This document shows, piece after piece, positions 14,240 to 14,706 of a stretch of DNA of 14,706 bases. The stretch covers positions 1 to 14,706 of the forward strand of contig JAFOHJ010000175.1 of NCBI GenBank assembly GCA_017421885.1, written 5' to 3'. The DNA comes from Clostridia bacterium (GTDB lineage Bacteria > Bacillota_A > Clostridia > Oscillospirales > Butyricicoccaceae). The position numbers were made by a program, and so were the translations under genes. The notes beneath the pieces are model-generated. The model was not told where the DNA came from. It did not search any database and saw only the letters and a list, made by a program, of their open reading frames with translations. Within the stretch, counting starts at the first letter, position 1. Every line of letters starts with the position of its first letter.

Positions 14240-14469
14240 GAGCCAACATTTATAAACCACCTGTTACGCGGCATTCCATCAAATGCCCCTCCCTGTAACG
14301 GGGGAGTGCCGGCGGCTCCTACCGGGGATAAATCCCTTTGAGGCCGCGACTCGGGAGTGAACTTCGGCTTCTCTTACTCGCGTTCCCTTACACCAACCGG
14401 GAACTCTCTGCGCCTTTCAGATCGGCTTACTCTCTCCGTCATTGTCTTTCCGGTATTTTCTTTTCGATG
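14202..14469 (-). promoter_or_regulatory. T-box riboswitch leader, probable Phe (UUC) specifier
   Basis: Read on the minus strand from about 14469. A stem I opens with GAAAGACAATGACGG and the AGTA loop-E strand (14428-14431). The distal part is CAGAGAG (14404-14410), then GGTTGGTG and a closing GGGAAC, matching the AG-bulge and terminal loop of T-box stem I. The returning strand GAAG-TTC-ACTCCC places the codon TTC (14359-14361) where the specifier is expected, which suggests phenylalanine. Further hairpins follow, then AACAGGTGGT with the UGGU tRNA-end-pairing bases at 14256-14259, and the attenuator. The bases after UGGU (TTATAAATG) do not match the usual ACCRCG. Uncharged tRNA would favour read-through into the binding-protein gene. 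T-box identity rests on pattern recognition, not on a covariance search. Confidence 0.75.
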
Positions 14470-14475
14470 GTACAG

Positions 14476-14504
14476 ATATTAACCCTTTTATTTTGCTTTG
14501 TCAA
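14476..14504 (-). promoter_or_regulatory. Strong promoter of the T-box leader
   Basis: On the minus strand a perfect TTGACA (14499-14504), a 17-base spacer and TAATAT (14476-14481, 4 of 6). Transcription would start near 14469, just before the T-box stem I. Confidence 0.82.
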
Positions 14505-14571
14505 GAGATTTTTTTCAAAAAAGTTTCGGCAAAGTTATCTTTGTGCTTAAAAGTATCGTTTTGGTAAACCC

Positions 14572-14706
14572 TTATTCTCCCCAATGAAGGTCGGACCAGT
14601 AGATACGGCCGGAGGAGCTTACCTGCAGACCCTGAAGGTCGGAGTCATATGCACGGATAACTGTCGATGTGTACAGGGGGATGAAGGGGTTGAGCTCGTT
14701 TACCAT
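14572..14706 (-). CDS. C-terminal end of a second substrate-binding protein (runs off the window)
   Basis: The last 44 codons and stop of an open frame that continues past the window edge. It ends with LYTSTVIRAYDSDLQGLQVS and then IYWSDLHWGE. This matches the C-terminus of the 12482-14089 protein, where LYTTTYVRAYNSDLQGMDCS precedes MYQDLYWAE, so it is a tandem paralogue of the family-5 binding proteins. The ATG at the very edge is interior, not a start, because the matched region is the end of a protein of about 535 residues. No strong terminator follows its stop; only a weak CAAAG/CTTTG hairpin is seen before the T-box promoter. Confidence 0.78.
   Translation of the reverse strand: MVNELNPFIPLYTSTVIRAYDSDLQGLQVSSSGRIYWSDLHWGE

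Overview
The window looks like the chromosome of a gut-type anaerobic Clostridia bacterium, probably close to Oscillospiraceae. The evidence is a ywiB-like gene next to argS, a sodium-pump oxaloacetate decarboxylase operon with separate subunits, a DUF975 protein, a CD0519/CD1768-type membrane protein, a T-box leader, strong Shine-Dalgarno sites, and the GC-rich intergenic palindromic repeats common in that group. This placement comes from gene families and sequence style, not from a database comparison.

Layout. Positions 1-1214 (minus strand) hold a DUF1934/YwiB gene, a small DUF559 endonuclease-like gene and the start of argS, with a hairpin-rich repeat (copy A) just upstream of argS. Positions 1449-4784 (plus) hold a four-gene operon for a Na+-pumping decarboxylase: alpha carboxyltransferase, small membrane gamma/delta subunit, biotin carrier and beta membrane subunit. 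It ends in a strong terminator followed by repeat copy B. Position 5092-6456 (minus) is an M20-family amidohydrolase. On the plus strand follow a DUF975 membrane protein (6725-7495) and a cytoplasmic L-asparaginase (7595-8599). Convergent to these is a nucleoside-recognition/gate-type membrane protein (8685-9872, minus). A second M20 amidohydrolase (10222-11559, plus) converges on a nitroreductase (11612-12136, minus). After a repeat-rich gap comes a family-5 (peptide-type) substrate-binding lipoprotein (12482-14089, minus). It sits behind a long leader that I read as a T-box riboswitch with a Rho-independent attenuator. Upstream is the 3' end of a second, related binding protein that runs off the window.

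Gaps longer than about 300 bases: 4785-5091 holds two terminators and repeat B; 9873-10221 holds two divergent promoters and a 26-bp-arm inverted repeat; 12137-12481 holds a promoter, repeat C, a single arm of the other repeat family, a heptamer tandem repeat and a terminator; 14090-14571 holds the T-box promoter, leader and attenuator.

How the genes may work together (inference): most of the metabolic genes fit amino-acid and peptide fermentation. Peptides are captured by binding proteins, N-acyl or dipeptide-like substrates are cut by M20 hydrolases, and asparagine is converted to aspartate. Aspartate can give oxaloacetate after transamination, and decarboxylation of oxaloacetate would drive Na+ export. 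I see no phage, plasmid, CRISPR, rRNA or tRNA genes. The most interesting signals are the T-box in front of a peptide-binding protein, with an odd antiterminator core, and a family of intergenic elements whose paired hairpin arms show compensatory base changes.
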